From the NCBI RefSeq assembly GCF_037392515.1, contig NC_090282.1, forward strand, positions 31,233,554 to 31,297,553: DNA of 64,000 nt, written 5' to 3'. Positions 35,673 to 49,044 of this stretch are shown here, one piece after another. Made by a program: the position numbers and the translations under genes. The DNA is from Haliotis asinina. Its lineage: Eukaryota > Mollusca > Gastropoda > Lepetellida > Haliotidae. The notes below the pieces were generated by a model. It made no database searches. It saw only the letters and a list, made by a program, of their open reading frames with translations, and was not told the origin of the DNA. Position 1 is the stretch's first letter; every line of letters begins with the position of its first letter.

Positions 35673-37784
35673 CCCTTTTATTCAACTTGACTATGAAGGA
35701 AACCATGTTTACACTAAATAAATGCCTCCCAAGGCAATTTCAGACACGTAATCACGTTGAACGCCTTTTACGAAACGAGGGTTCATTTAGACCAATTCCA
35801 ACCAGGCCGGATCTTCACGAGTGCACTCTTTCACATTCATGGTCAAATCCTACAGTTAACAATGCGTACGAGTACATCAGGGAAGCATACATTCATGTTG
35901 GCTGAAAATAGTCTAGGTGAAAATAACTATGAGACAATGTGTTCGTTTTGTATTGTCTTGGTATCCGAATCTCCTGTTGGTTTGAGAGTAACATCTCGCG
36001 TTAAGGAATCTTGATTCAAATAACTAAAAAAACATTAAACTATTTTTTCAACGCTTGCTTAAATAGTTGCATGCAGGTATTGCATTATCACCATGTTGAT
36101 TTGGCTGTGTGTGTTAAACCGGTGCTTATGTTTGCTTTGTAACGCTCCTATTGTGTGTAATTTCTAGTTCTTGACGTAAACAACTCAGCTTTACTTCTGG
36201 GATATTTCATCAGTGTTCGCAAGCCTTGACGGCGTGTAAAGATTGTGTAAGTCATTTGACGGCCAACAGCTCACAAAACCTTACCAACTGCGTGTAAAAC
36301 ACGCTCGGGATTGATCGAATATAGCCGAGATTCAGCTGCGAGGAGTCCATGGACCCTGGTTCGGATGGGAGGCAAATTGCTAAGCAAACACTTCCTAGTA
36401 AAATAGATGCTATTTTCAGGAATTAACTGCGGTGTGGCGATGCAGTGAAGCTCTGAGACATTGACTTACGGTACCTCTGAGTTTTTAACATCGTTTTTAT
36501 TTGTCAGTCATTACATAGATCACAATAGCATTGAAATTCACTGTCGGCATTCTGGATGGAACAACTTAACCCTTTGACATCCGAAGGAAGGATGTGGACA
36601 TCTTGGCCGATCCCTTGTGTGTCTTAAAAACGGAAAATAAACTCGCTGCATCTTGGAAACTAATTCCTAATCTCCTCAATGTCGCATGTATGCCCGTCCT
36701 CAGGTCGGAAACCTAAGGAGATTATCTCCCCTGTGGAGCTCTCCTCTGTTGCATAGGTCATCTGACATAGACGTAGCCCTATGTAGTGGGCAAGACTTAT
36801 AAAACAGCGAAGCGACGTTCATCTGCAAGAGTGTGTCATTAGCAGAAGAAGCGATGAGCTGGTCGACAGGGAATTGCTACACACGTCCGTCTGTGACAGT
36901 GAAATACTGATAACATTTGCATAGGACAGGACCTAGTTGAACGTTCAGCGCTGTCTCGTGTTGTGGAATAGCTTCATATTCCTTTTGAAATTATTTCCAC
37001 GTTTCAAATCAATTATTTGACCCCGGGGACATTAATGACTGCCTATTAGGGTAACGAATATTTAATGTAATATCCAAACTTCATTTTTCTAGGTAATCAC
37101 AATAACGTCATAAACGGCATGGGTAAATGTGGTGTTCTCAAGGGAGGAAACATTTTACAGAGGTCCCTTGTTTCTTGAGTTCAGATTTAACCTATCATGT
37201 ACTAATATCATTAATGTGTATGAAATGTAGTTTTTATAAAGAACACTATAAACCTCTATTGGTGAACGCATTTTGAGTGGTTCTGTTTCTGACTCATCTC
37301 CAAACCAGTGTACAAAATGCGGGATTAAATTTAAATTTGGGGAATCGTAGGGAAATTTTAAAGTACTTTGAAACAACATGCAGAAGCACTCTTGCTGGTG
37401 TTAGTGTGGGTGAGTGAGTGGATTTACGTCGCATCTGCATTGTTTCAATCAATTGTCATTGTCAAAGTATAAAGGAGTGTCGTAAAATATATACTTCTTC
37501 ATTTCAGTAATATTTTCAATTGGAAAATGCACAACAGCAAATGTTAAAACACTTAGTAAATAAAAATGTACAACTAGTACGTAACAAAGTATCATGAAAT
37601 ACGGTGGCAGATAATAAGCAATCTGGATGAAAAGGGGCGTGAGGGCGATCGCACAACCCCAACCCCCACCCAAGATCCATTCATGTTATGACGATACTTG
37701 TCTCGAGTCCATGAACTATGTCACTTTCCTTTCCCCTAAAACTTTTCCTCGGTGCAAAGGGTCTAAATGACGTTTATACTTTAC
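35673..37784. other. 2.1 kb without a recognised gene
   Basis: A possible core promoter at 36798 (listed separately) is the only item of note. A GAGTGAGTGGATTTACGTCGC fragment near 37410 is a leftover SINE tail. Confidence 0.35.
36798..36826 (+). promoter_or_regulatory. Possible TATA/initiator pair
   Basis: TATAAAA at 36798-36804 is followed by TTCATCTG (initiator-like, A at 36821). Spacing of 23 bp is slightly short. The ATG at 36852 opens only a short frame, so any product would need splicing. Weak evidence. Confidence 0.2.
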
Positions 37785-38005
37785 TCCGAGGCTAACGTTT
37801 AGTCTCTGAATATATATACCTTTAATAGTAACAAACAATAGTAACAAACAAACCCATATACATTGTGTATTGAAAAGGGGCCTCAGGGAGAGTAGACATT
37901 AAGACTGAACCTGAAGAAATCTAGACTGGCTTCACGTAGTCCTGTAGCAGAGAAGGCTGGTCAGTAATGAAAATGACTGGGACACAGACTGCATTACTCC
38001 CAACG
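37785..38005 (+). mobile_element. Family D-related element
   Basis: GAGGCTAACGTTTAGTCTCTG (a palindromic end) followed by ATATATATACC, then segments shared with 40765-40975. Confidence 0.7.
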
Positions 38006-38632
38006 TATTAGGGATCCTTTTAAATTTAAATGGAGTTGTTCCTTTCTTTTAAAATCGTTTAAGCGTTAGTCAAACGCATGCTACAAAATCTGGACTCGCT
38101 CCACAGAGCGATCGTATCTCTTATACTACTGAAACCTCGGTCCACGTATTACAGAAACGATCCTTTCCCTAGGAACTTCTGTGGAACCTGACTCTGACGT
38201 CATCGCATTCTATACCGTTGTAGCGTTTTAAGTTCGTAACTATACCTTTTAACTCCTAGATGACGTATGTCTGGTTCAGTCACGTTGCTGGAGGTATCCA
38301 GGAATACAATATAACCTAATAAGTCTTTGAAAGACGATGTTGATATTCACCGTTTTTTCCTCGACTCACCTTACACTGTCGGATTTCCGGAGCACAAAAT
38401 GGCCTTCATAGATTGTTCGGAGTCGGTTTTGGCCAGTATGACAAATACCTGCATTGGTGGGGAAAGTTTTATCAGTTGTGAATTTTAGGATATCTCACTC
38501 AAATCGATCGATATTCACATTATCGACCACTGGTTGTCTGTGCACAAGTTGTCTGTGCACTAACCACTTACTCTGTTATGTAGTATTATATCACGCACTG
38601 ATCTTATTTTTAAATACTAATAATCACTAGTA

Positions 38633-38800
38633 TTGGGGAAGCCAAGTGATTAAAACGTTCGCTCGCCACATCGAAAACCCGGGTTGGATTCCTCATATGG
38701 TTAAAGCATGAGAAGGCCATTTCTGGTGTCCTCCGCAATGTTATTGCTGGATTCGTGCTCAAGGTGATGTAGAATTCTATTCCACACTCTCTCAAATAGT
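38633..38800 (+). mobile_element. SINE family B copy
   Basis: GGGGAAGCCAAGTGATTAAA (A-box-like), CCCGGGTTGGATTCC (altered B box), CATTTCTGGTGTCC body. The tail is diverged. Confidence 0.85.
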
Positions 38801-40381
38801 AAAACAAAATCGTAAAATATATTTTTTCTCCTTGTATTGATCTGTATTCATACCTTTGGCCATCTTGCAACACAATTGTAGACCCTTTATGTCTATGGTT
38901 ATGGCTTAAATAGCATTACAACATACACTCCAAGAGTTTGTGTCTTTGAAACAAGAACATAATTTCGACATTTATGATGATTGTGTATCTAGATATATAC
39001 GGTTTACTGGAAATCGTCACAACAATAAACACCAGTAGACAGGAATAGATGTAAAATTAAACATTCAGATATTACCAGCAATAAACATTCAGGGTTCAGT
39101 ATCGCCAAGCTAACATACTGGATTCCAAAGCTTCCGTCAGCTGGCGGTACGCACGTTATACCGATTACCAAACCTTCCCAACACACGTGCATGCACTTAC
39201 ACGTGTCTATGCACGTGCGGAACAAGTTCCGGTCATTTGGGCATCGTTGACCTCATCAATGTGTTGGTGTCTGTAATGTTTGAAGCCGACGTGCGTCTGC
39301 CGCATCCATCTCAAGTGATTGTCCAGACTGGCGCGTGCCTGTCAGTTGCTGTCATTAAGACAGTCTTGTCAATAACTTAATTAAATTTAGAAGTTATTGA
39401 CTATCTCAAGATACACCATCGTCTCGTTCCAAGATGCTGCACACTTAAAACCGGCTCCAACACTTGTCTGAGACACATAGGAACTAGTTTTATTCAAAGA
39501 TTTAAAGTCCAGTTATAATTTCATGTATATACACTTTGGTTACATAGATAAACGATACACTTTTTAAATGGTTAAATAACTACAGTACGATATACACAGG
39601 TTGCGATACGTCTAGATGTCTAGATAAACATACACAAGAAGTATTACAAGACAATAGCTATCTTGGCGTGGGAATTCTTCAAATCTTCAAGATATCAAGG
39701 AAAAAGTCCTAGCCGTAATTAGATACCAAGAATTCCTAGGCAATAATGGGGTTTGTAATGGTATCTTGGCAGGAAAAATGCTAATACGCGGTGACACCAC
39801 TTGAAGAAAGCGCGCATGATGGTGCGTCTCGACTCCAGTGATTCTACCAGAGCGCCTAGACAAGCCGGACCGTCTCCCAGATCAAACGAGGACGCGAATG
39901 TCAAAGGGGTTTCCAACAAGGCATGGAGATAAAGACCTGAGATAAGAGAGATTCTAATGACTTAATCACCAGGGCAGAAGTATCTGCAATGTATGTCTAG
40001 CATACACACAGGAAGAACATAAGTTTCAGACAACTTATTTGTAGACAATGAGCTAAAAAGGTCAAGCGGTATGAATCAAGCATTGCGCTGCCGCGCTTGC
40101 TAGCACAAAGCTCTTTCAACTCGATCGTCGGGGTTATCAGAGAGTGGTGACAGTTAGAACAGTGTGTCTGAAGTGTGTGTGAGAGCTATCATCCTTGAGA
40201 TGATAAGGGATGATACAAATGAAATTAATCCTACTCTCTATATATAACCTGACTATATCGAATCTTGGGTGTTGGCGATCCGGTTGTAAATACTGCTATA
40301 GTCATAGCCATGTCCTCGAATATACTGTCTCCTTGGTCTAGTGGATAGGGGTTGCTGGTTCCAGCATCGGCGTTAACAAAA
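38801..40381. other. No recognised feature
   Basis: A 66-codon minus frame at 39919-39719 lies in GC-richer DNA but shows no domain. CACGTG-rich phrases occur at 39184-39216. Nothing firm. Confidence 0.35.
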
Positions 40382-40470
40382 GTGAATGAGTGAGCGTGAT
40401 TTTTCGTCGCTGTTAATATTCCGACGTCCTCGGTGTGTTGGGCGAACGGTTTAACCACTCGCCACCGCTT
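40382..40470 (-). mobile_element. SINE family B, internally deleted
   Basis: GTGAATGAGTGAGCGTGATT tail, GTTAATATTCCG, then GCGAACGGTTTAACCACTCG head; the body between is missing. Confidence 0.75.
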
Positions 40471-40764
40471 TGAAAAACAACAACAAAAAAGCAAACAAAC
40501 AGAAAAAACCCAAAACGAAAAATGATGATAATTGTTGTTGCTGTGCCTACCTGGCGATAGTTGAGGAATAGGACAAAATGGTCGGCTTTATGTCTATGTC
40601 CTTTGTCTGAGAGGAACATCCATGTTAACGTTTGGTATGGTATTGTATAGGCTAAATCTCTCTCTGTCTCTCATTAAACAGCCACACAAGGGTGAGTGCA
40701 CGTATAATACAATGCATATCATCACATGCCACCACAGACATAAGTAGCATACAGGCCTTTATAC

Positions 40765-40975
40765 CACTGACAGAGACTAATGCTTAGTCTCTGAATATAT
40801 ATAATGGTAACTTGATGGTAACAAACTAACCCATTTAGATTGGAAAGGAGCCCAGAGAGACCATGCCAGAGATTCAGACTGCCTCATAGCACTGCAGAGA
40901 CGGCTTGGCAGTAGGAAAATAATGTGGTTCGGGGACTGTAGGACAGACTACCACAGCTACTGAAAATGAACTGCT
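40765..40975 (+). mobile_element. Family D-related element
   Basis: AGACTAATGCTTAGTCTCTG (palindromic end), ATATATATAATGG, GGTAACAAACTAACCCAT, and AATGTGGTTCGGGGACTGTA as in the copy at 28805. Confidence 0.75.
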
Positions 40976-41099
40976 TTAAACTAGAAGTGTTCAAAGTTTT
41001 AGGTATTGTACATACTGCAGTCATCACATCAACCGAGCTGGCAGTGCGGAGTCAGCAGACTGACAGTAGGATAAAGGTTTGTCTGTTTAGTAGTAGTAG

Positions 41100-41330
41100 C
41101 TGAACACAGTAAATTTGCCGGCTCTTTTGACGGCTGTCTGTAAACACTCGAGTCTGGACCTTACAATCCAGTGACTGACATCATGGACATCTATCTACGC
41201 AATTGGGATAGGTTGATATGCATGACTTGAATCAACTAAGGCACCTAGCCTGACCACCCAATCCCGCTAGTCGCCTCTCACTACAAACATGAGTTGCTGA
41301 ATACCAATTCTAACCCGGATCTTCACGGGT
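41100..41330 (-). mobile_element. SINE family A, tail lost
   Basis: Body from GGCTGTCTGTAAACACTCGA to GGATCTTCACGGGT. The (GAGT)n end is absent. Confidence 0.9.
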
Positions 41331-44300
41331 AATTTCAAGGGAAACAAGGTATTCCAGCATTATATAAATATTCTCCGAGAACAACAATTAAAAGAATAGG
41401 TGAGTAGACGTGATTTCCTAAACATATTTACAGAAACGGAATTAACAGAAGCAGCTATAGGTGACATTACCGCTCCGTCTTTGACGGTATTGATCCCCAA
41501 ATGCATCCCTAGGAACCGTTCCGTTATTACAGGAATCATTCTGGATATCAAAGAGTGTAATGTTGTGCAATAAATACCATGGGTGTTAGCCCCGAGACGC
41601 CAGTCTTAAAGTGCATTATTAATAACGCTTTGCACAAAATTACTCTTGCATGAAGATGCAATTTGATTGGACGGTTATTTTTAGCGTCGTGTCATTCAAA
41701 TCGTACTAAAATAATATTAAATGTCAACGACAAAGATAATCCAGTCTCGATTATCTGCTAAAACATATTCTTTATATTATAAAAAATAGAAACAGAAATG
41801 AAACAGAAAATGGTATGAATGGACACTGAAGATCAGTGATGAGGGAAACATGTAGCTGGCAGTGGGTAGGGATGGAGTTATCACCTTTATTCGCCTGTCG
41901 TTTCTCTTCATCACTGTTTGCCAGACACCAATCATTGTTAGTCATTCTGTAAGCTACTCCATGAGGCGGGTGCCGCATAAACGTCCACTAACACCTAAAG
42001 CACAAAATGCTAGTTCAAATCATTATATCTACATGTAGATTAAACATATCAAAAGTTGAAACAGAAGACCAGCGTTCCTAGCTTTGCCTGTTACATGGAT
42101 AGAAAAACTATACGTCCAAGGATTACCATTCAGTAAAGCCTTGGGGCATTTCTAGACGCCGTAAATCAACTGTCTAGTTCACACACCCAACACATACAGA
42201 CTTGTTAGAGTATCGTCAGCCGACCAGTTGACAAGCAAGAGACTCGTCGCCAATTGACCCTTTCAGTAACAAGGGCGAACTATGATGGATACACACGTTT
42301 CTGAATTGGACCTAATCGGCCTATCGTTTTCAGATGCAACATCGTCAGCGTTCAAGACATCTACGTTGGAAACCAACTCCCCCTCCCCAGACAAAAGAGC
42401 TTCCAACCACAAGAAAGACCAAAGTCTGAGATGGAGGGTTCCAATGGCCGCTAGCCCCGCTTGGTCATGGACGGATTGAACCCTGCGTGGAGTTCAGAGG
42501 GGATGCGTAACTGCAAATTCTCTTCTCTGGAACATCACTGAAAACGATGCATTCAGACCATATGCCTTAGCGAGGATTAAAGATCATCTCAAATTTTTAT
42601 ATTCGTTTTTAAAAATCCTTATTCCGCAAAGACAGGAGGACCTATGCTGCACATACATTTAATGGTTCCATTTAACGAAGCAGGGTTGTATATCTATTTT
42701 TCATATGAACCTCAAAATTGATCAGTTATGTCGTGAGAGCGTGAGACAAGTAAATTAAATATAAGAGCGAGAGTTGGCAGGAATGCAACACACATACAAT
42801 TCAAACTGTGTTTGCATTCATATATCACTGTTGTTTAACACTCCCAGTCCATAACACTCACACTACCAACCAAAACACTCACACTTTTTTTCAGGATCCT
42901 GCTTCATCGTTATGCCAGCTTTAAGCAGTAAGCCAAAGTCTTGGGTGATATATCTTGACATGGTGATTGCAATTTGAATGAAAACTTTGAGTCGTTTTGT
43001 TGAAAAAAATGAAGGTTCTCTATTTAAACTAACTACCTAAGCGATGTAACAGCGTAACAGATGGGAGATCTGAGTATTCGGCGCCTCGGTCGATGTAGCT
43101 GCTCGTCTTTAAACATGTAAAGACGTATTGATTGCCAGCAGAAGTGAACATTTTAGTCGGACGTGGTGTGATTCGTTTCATTCATTTGGCACAAATGTGA
43201 CGAATGATAGCATAACAGCTCCACGCGTGTGCTTTGAGCTGAGTTTGATGAAGTGCTTCACTCTTGAAGTTGCCGTTCGTTTCAACGGCTTTCAATAATC
43301 AAAGTGTATTCGAGGCTAACCCAACGCAAGAACAATATTTTAATGTCGCCTCAGAGTGGTCGACTTAAATGTCTGAGGCCAAACGGAGTTGCCTCCCTTG
43401 ATACAGGTTTCTGTCCGTCCGTCTTCGCGGCACCACACACTTTGAATGTCAACGTTTTGTATTAACTCGAGGTTCATGATATGCCAAATAAATTAACATT
43501 ACAGCGTGTGTGGCTTTGGTGTTTGGAGACTGCAGTGTCGTCTATGACAAAAAGGGCTGGTTTTGTGACGGTTGCAACTTGGACCGTCCTTCCCTACGAA
43601 TTGCAACCATATGCATGCAAATGATTTCTTAGCAAAATATGTATACTGCAAACAAAAAACATGGAAATACCCTAAAAGTTGTTATTCATATATAGATTTA
43701 AACGTGGTAAGGTCATTTATACTCTAAGTATTGCAACTTTTTGTGTGCCTAATGGGCACATTAAACGACATGCTGTGAAGAACCGATTAAATATTCGTTG
43801 AGTTTGGGTGAAACGAAACAGTCAAAAACAGCTACAACAAGGATGCTGAAGCACACAAGCACCATGTTTGATTCCAACGTTGCAACAGGCTGCATGGAAA
43901 TTATTAAAGTTTGTCGCCCACATGCACGGGGCGTTATGTCTGGCCGTTTGAATTTACTGTCTAACTGATGCCATTGTCACATGAACAAAGCCATTCTGGT
44001 GTCAGGAACAGCCTTTATCGGTCCTTAACCCATCAGTGATTTATCAGGAATGGTCTTTTTATCCGTATTAATCACCTCAAACAATTGGATCTCGGCAATT
44101 GGTGTTTCCGTGTAGTTTAAGCACCAGGCAAGTCATTTGTACTCCTTTGAACAGTGCCATTTGCTATATTTTACGAGCGCGTTTAGCCTACTGCGACTGA
44201 CTCGAGAGGACAGTTTGCGACAACCATGAACCCTTTACGAGGTACGTGTCTGAAGGGGCTAAAGTGACACCACTTTAAAGCGAAGGGGCTACTCTCCTAA

Positions 44301-45219
44301 GTCAGATAAATCGCCGTATATTGGTTAAAATTTGACTTGTTCGTATAAATGCATGTCTACCAAAGGGAAGTGTTGTCAGTTACTTAAAGAACAATGCGTT
44401 TAGTCAAGAGTCTGAGCGGAAAATGTAATGACTGAACTTAACCTGTAGAATATAGTCTTGTATAGATCCGTATAAGGGGCATAGGTGTGATAAACGTATT
44501 GGGGAATGTCATTATTTTATGTACTGACAGAACCCGATTTATTGCAGTCTTCATACCTCAGTTAAAGGTACACGGGTGTTAAATCAAACATGTTTTATTT
44601 GTATGAAAGGCCATATACAGGTGTACATAAATACATTGGGTAAGAATATACCGATTGGTAGATACACTGGAAATGATAAAAATATATTATACATTCATCT
44701 AACAACTGGTGGTAATCAAGAGGATTTTTTAGAATAAGGTATTTAAAAATACAATGTCTTTTAGCCCAAGTAATGACGCGAAACAAAAGCTAAACAGTCT
44801 TTTGCATTGAGTCGAATTCTTTGAGAATATCAAAGGCTAAGTGTGAAAAGAGAGCGTCAGGTGATCAGAAAATAATCGTCCAGACTTTGTAATTCTCCAA
44901 ACATGGTTGGTTATCGATGATATTACAAATGGCAAAGCAATCTGTGTTATTAAGCCTTTGTGTCTATGTTACACACACTGTCGTTTCTTAAAGGGAGTAC
45001 CTCGAAGAAACGTGTGAGGCCAATGAAGATCTTTTAATAATAAAAACCGTAATTTCCGAATCGCGGTTTGTTAAAACAAGCCATTTCAGAAAGCCCAAGA
45101 ACCCCGCATCTTTCATTTCAACTAATAAGTTTGGGTGGTCAAAATAAGGTCATCACTGTAAATGATCCAAAGACTCAATTATGATGTTTGATTTGTCCTG
45201 TGACAAAATTGTGTGTCAT
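41331..45219. other. 3.9 kb without a recognised gene or repeat
   Basis: The longest repeat-poor stretch in the window. 43900-44110 reads as complex sequence of mixed composition without open frames, as conserved regulatory DNA can look, but I cannot test conservation. No exon recognised. Confidence 0.35.
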
Positions 45220-45446
45220 ACCCATGAAGATCCGCGTAGAACTAATCTTCAGCAGCCCGTGCCTATTGTAAGAGGCGACTAACCGGCCGGGATGACCAGG
45301 CTCACTTTCTGGGTTGATACGTCATCGTATCCCAATTGCGCAGATCGATGCTCATGATGTTGATCACTGGATTATCTGGTTCAGACTCGATTATTTACAC
45401 ATTTGGAATTTTGTTGGGTGCGATGCAAAACTAAACTCTCTCACCC
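45220..45446 (+). mobile_element. SINE family A copy with one 22-bp unit
   Basis: ACCCATGAAGATCCGCGTAG to AAAACTAAACTCTCTC. Only one unit of the internal duplication, as at 17549-17784. Confidence 0.92.
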
Positions 45447-46299
45447 GATGTCAGCGCCCTGCAGCGCCGGCAACCTGCCATCGAACTGTGAAATACAAAA
45501 ATTACATTTTTCTTCAAATCTTTGTGTTTGGAAGTATGAAGCATGACCCTTGCTGACATTCAGCATGGACAGAATAAGTGTCTTTGTTGAAAGTCCTTGA
45601 CATTTGCCATTAGTACCTTCCCAGACATTTTCGCAATGATTCTTTTCAAAGACACTGATAACTCCACCGCAAACGTTATTTGGCAACCCCGCGAGTTGTG
45701 TGTGCGACAGTCTTGGATAACTCTTAATGTACTTACTATCCTGTTTACACGGCGTCCACGACCTGAGAAGCATCACTGACGCCAGCACTCCCGCGTGTTC
45801 GGGTTTACGCAAACAAAAGGTGTAGATTTTTTTCTTATCGTATATTTGCCTTTATATTCACAAATCTGGTCCCAAAGTGTGCACTTTGTCTCTCACGAGA
45901 CCCTATTACTGTTTAAACCTTACTGTTATTAAATGTAACAATTGAAGATTCCTGTCGTAGCCGCGATGACAATAGAAGAAAAAAATATATAGATAGCTTT
46001 TAGAAAAGGTACAATCAGCTGTTTAACTTCGAAGGAATCTGCGAATCACATTTCCTTTGGACCTATGGCGATTCTACTTCGTATATTTATAATTAGATGT
46101 AACGTCATGGGCAGTGCTGTTGGTGAGAATATTTCTCTTTAAGTAATCAGTATAACCCCCTTAGCGTTGTCCGTTGTTTTGGAAGGAGAGCCCGGTGCGT
46201 TTAACCATGCCACCTGCCTTAAGCCTTTGACGGGAATATATAAATAAGAGTACTCTTTTGCCTTGCTGCAAGCCTGTGTTGAGCACTAAGCCCATACAT
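45447..46299. other. No recognised gene
   Basis: A 123-codon minus frame (45812-45441) has seven cysteines but no domain I recognise, and runs into the adjoining SINE. It could be a 3' exon of the minus-strand lectin gene; no splice site supports that firmly. Confidence 0.3.
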
Positions 46300-46400
46300 G
46301 TACTGTACTTCTATCCTTTCAATAGGCAAGTCTAGAAAAAGGGGGCAGTACAGTCTAAGGACGCTAGTCTGTTATTGATAGATTTTATTTTAGAAATTGG
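46300..46400 (+). mobile_element. Family D 3' fragment
   Basis: TTCTATCCTTTCAATAGGCA, AAGTCTAGAAAAAGGGGG and CAGTACAGTCTA match the 3' part of the copy at 25946-26245. Confidence 0.7.
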
Positions 46401-46717
46401 CATCAAAACTATTACTGTTAACTAAGAGACTGCATATCTAGCTACCCTTATCACTTCGCTGAACGCCCGGCTATCATCACACATGGAAGGAGTATAATGA
46501 AAATAATTTAATGACTCCCATACTTCACCAAACCAATATTTGTGAATTTCGGCAACACCATAATATATGAGCGATACGAGTGATACATGGTCGTGATTTA
46601 TTGTTGGGAGGCTGACATTTTTTGATTAAATAGTGCATTTGCATGTACTTCTTTCAGGAATGTGTGAGCAACAAAACTGTTTTCCACCATCAGTCATAAA
46701 TGATCAGGTGCTGAGTT

Positions 46718-46862
46718 CGATCACAGGCAAACTGTAGCGCAAGTGGGATTGCGCAGCGTAGAGAATATGACCAGTCTTCATCGCTTCGCTCGCATATATG
46801 AAGACTGGTCATTTTCTCTACGCTGTGCAACCACATTTGCGCTACAGTTTGCATGTGGTTCG
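46718..46862. repeat. Large hairpin, about 64-bp arms, 16-bp loop
   Basis: The arm 46718-46781 is complementary to 46798-46862 with few mismatches: GTAGAGAATATGACCAGTC pairs with GACTGGTCATTTTCTCTAC. The loop holds CGCTTCGCTCGCATAT. It is a foldback element or a recent inverted duplication; no coding content. Confidence 0.92.
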
Positions 46863-47095
46863 ATGTACAGATGGTTCTGATTTAAGAAAATGTGATTATA
46901 GTTACCATTTAATCTACCATATTAACATATTGCTCGGCAACGCAGCTTGCGTGGTTTTGATTGTCAGTTGTGTTGTTCACTCACAGTTCAATCGACGATT
47001 TGTATAGCCTACTAAAGGTTCAAGTGCGATCAGTTTTAGAAAATAGATGATCTTTACCATAATCACAATCCTGCACCGGTTACTGCTTGGTGTAT

Positions 47096-47367
47096 CTAAG
47101 TTAAACTGTATCTACCAACAGAAGGAAGTGAACTCTGTGTCTCAAAATGCAGGTGTTCACATATGTAGGGTTGCTTGAGCGAACAGTCACCATCAGCGAG
47201 CCGAAAGCCCTTATCCCGGTCCAAGATGGTGCAGTTTCCGATTCCGGTTGGTTGTGATGGTGCCCACAATGGATCGTTGCTTGCAAGGAGAGTACCATCC
47301 TGCCAATAGAACTCTGTACCATTCACCATCCCACCAATGAACAACCCTGTCCCAGTAGTGCTCAAGT
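47096..47367 (-). CDS. C-type lectin-like protein, exon 3 (C-terminal half of lectin domain)
   Basis: The exon follows a strong acceptor (CGGTTTTTTTTCAG) at 47368 and enters in phase 1, matching the donor of the exon at 49045. It encodes predicted residues 178-266 and stops at 47096. The second half of a C-type lectin-like domain is clear: LFIGG, FYWQDG, W211, C222, C238, and PYICE with C246. Positions that bind calcium and sugar in mannose- or galactose-type lectins are altered: QPT (215-217) instead of EPN or QPD, and FRLAD (231-235) where the family has W-N-D. Calcium-dependent sugar binding is therefore doubtful. A possible donor (GTTG|GTAGAT) before the stop means a further exon cannot be excluded. 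The best poly(A) signal downstream is only ATTAAA, near 46910. Confidence 0.85.
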
Positions 47368-48111
47368 CTGAAAAAAAACCGGCAGATGCTACCGTACATA
47401 AATACGGCTATAGGAGTTCAACCTCATTATCTTCCAAGACAAAGCGTAAAAGTTAGCAGTTTTGGAAACGCCATTGAACACTTAACAAATATCACCATGC
47501 TAATGTCAGTGAATGGAATATTGAAATATAAAAGGTCAGCGGGTTCTACTTTCATTGTTAATCGGGAATCAAGTCAAAAGTTACCTCGGAGATCTTGACA
47601 AATATTTCTGGAATATTTCTTATCATCATCTAAATATTCGTCTAAGGCACAGAATATCAGTCTCTGTCAGTGGCTTAGCTGAGAGCTTTTACAAGCTGAA
47701 AACATGAGAATGGACACACCTCTGGCAATATTTCATGAGAACTCGATCGAGATCAGTTTCTATGTGTGCACTTATAAGTCCCTTTACAAGTTACAACAGC
47801 CGGAGGTATCTCCACTGCCGGAGTTATCAACACTTTGGACATGTGATTGCATTTAATAATGTCATGGCATTCTGAACAAACGTGAACTACTACTGACAGC
47901 TTCAGCTGCTTTACGTTGCAATGCCTTTTATTTAATCAGGCATACCGATGGATGAACGCGAAAGACCACTAGGAAAATAGGTGTCGTTTCGCTTATGCAA
48001 AATTAGAGAGATGAGAATATGTTTTCCTACAGTGGAATGTAAGACTAACTTTTGATGATAAAGGAATTACCACATGAATAGGATAGTATAATACTATAAT
48101 GGCTAAAGGAT

Positions 48112-48261
48112 GCGGTGGGATAGCCATGTGGTTAAAGCGTTCGCTTGTCACGCCGATGACCTGGGTTAGATTCCCCATGGACACAATGTTTTAAACCCTT
48201 TTCTGAGGCCCCCAACCGTGATTTTGTTGGCAAATTGCTAAAGGCTGTTTAAAACCACAAG
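48112..48261 (+). mobile_element. SINE family B copy in lectin intron
   Basis: GGGATAGCCATGTGGTTAAA and GCGTTCGCTTGTCACGCCGA form a well-kept tRNA-like head; the tail end is diverged. It lies between lectin exons 3 and 2. Confidence 0.9.
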
Positions 48262-49044
48262 GGTCGTTCGATTTCAGTGTCACTGCTGACATAAACAGGA
48301 TGTCCTCTATGTCCTGAATACTCGCGATAACCTACATTTAGTAAGAGTCAACTATATGGCTTTCTGATTCATGACATAATAGGCAGTACTGGTTCCGTGG
48401 GTCTGAGGTTACCTACCAACAGGAAGTCAGTAAATACAAGAAGTCATGATATCGTTTAGCAACGAGTGTGTATCTGTATGAGGATTCACATTACAGCATG
48501 TGGGGCCTTGTTGTCAGATGGACAAGTGGTACAGCGAGTGTTTAATGGCGTGTGCCCCGATACACCTTCTACATTAATGTCCTCATATTTACCAAGCCAA
48601 ACGAATCGACTTGTATCGTCATCAGTGCCCATAGCGCGAGAGTGGTATATCCATATGAACATGACGTGCGCTGTTATGGTGGTTCACGCACGACCATCAT
48701 TAGCACAAGTAATCAATGTAACATAAACACTGTGCCTTAAACTAAATCATAATCACATTTCCAGCGATACCTTCCATGTCACGTGATTGACTGACCATCG
48801 AGTGTTTGTGTTTCCCTAAGTCGAACATACTGGGTCACGATCCCTTGGAATCTTCTGATTCCTGACTGGTCTTCTGACTATTGCTAGACATAGAGGGAAA
48901 GTGAATATTGGAAAGTTGTTCAAACTTTAAGCCATCCCTCTTTCCGTGCAGTCTTATGATATCCATAGAGTTTTGTCACTATGTCTATTCGGTACTTGCA
49001 GATTCGCCCTTAAACGATACACGAAATTATTAGTTGGTATTCAC

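Noticed and set aside
40328-40375. tRNA-like CCTTGGTCTAGTGGATAG segment
   Set aside because: Resembles an A box only; no paired arms or B box at the right distance.
45441-45812. Further lectin exon with several cysteines
   Set aside because: No lectin or PAN pattern, runs into a SINE, and no convincing splice sites.
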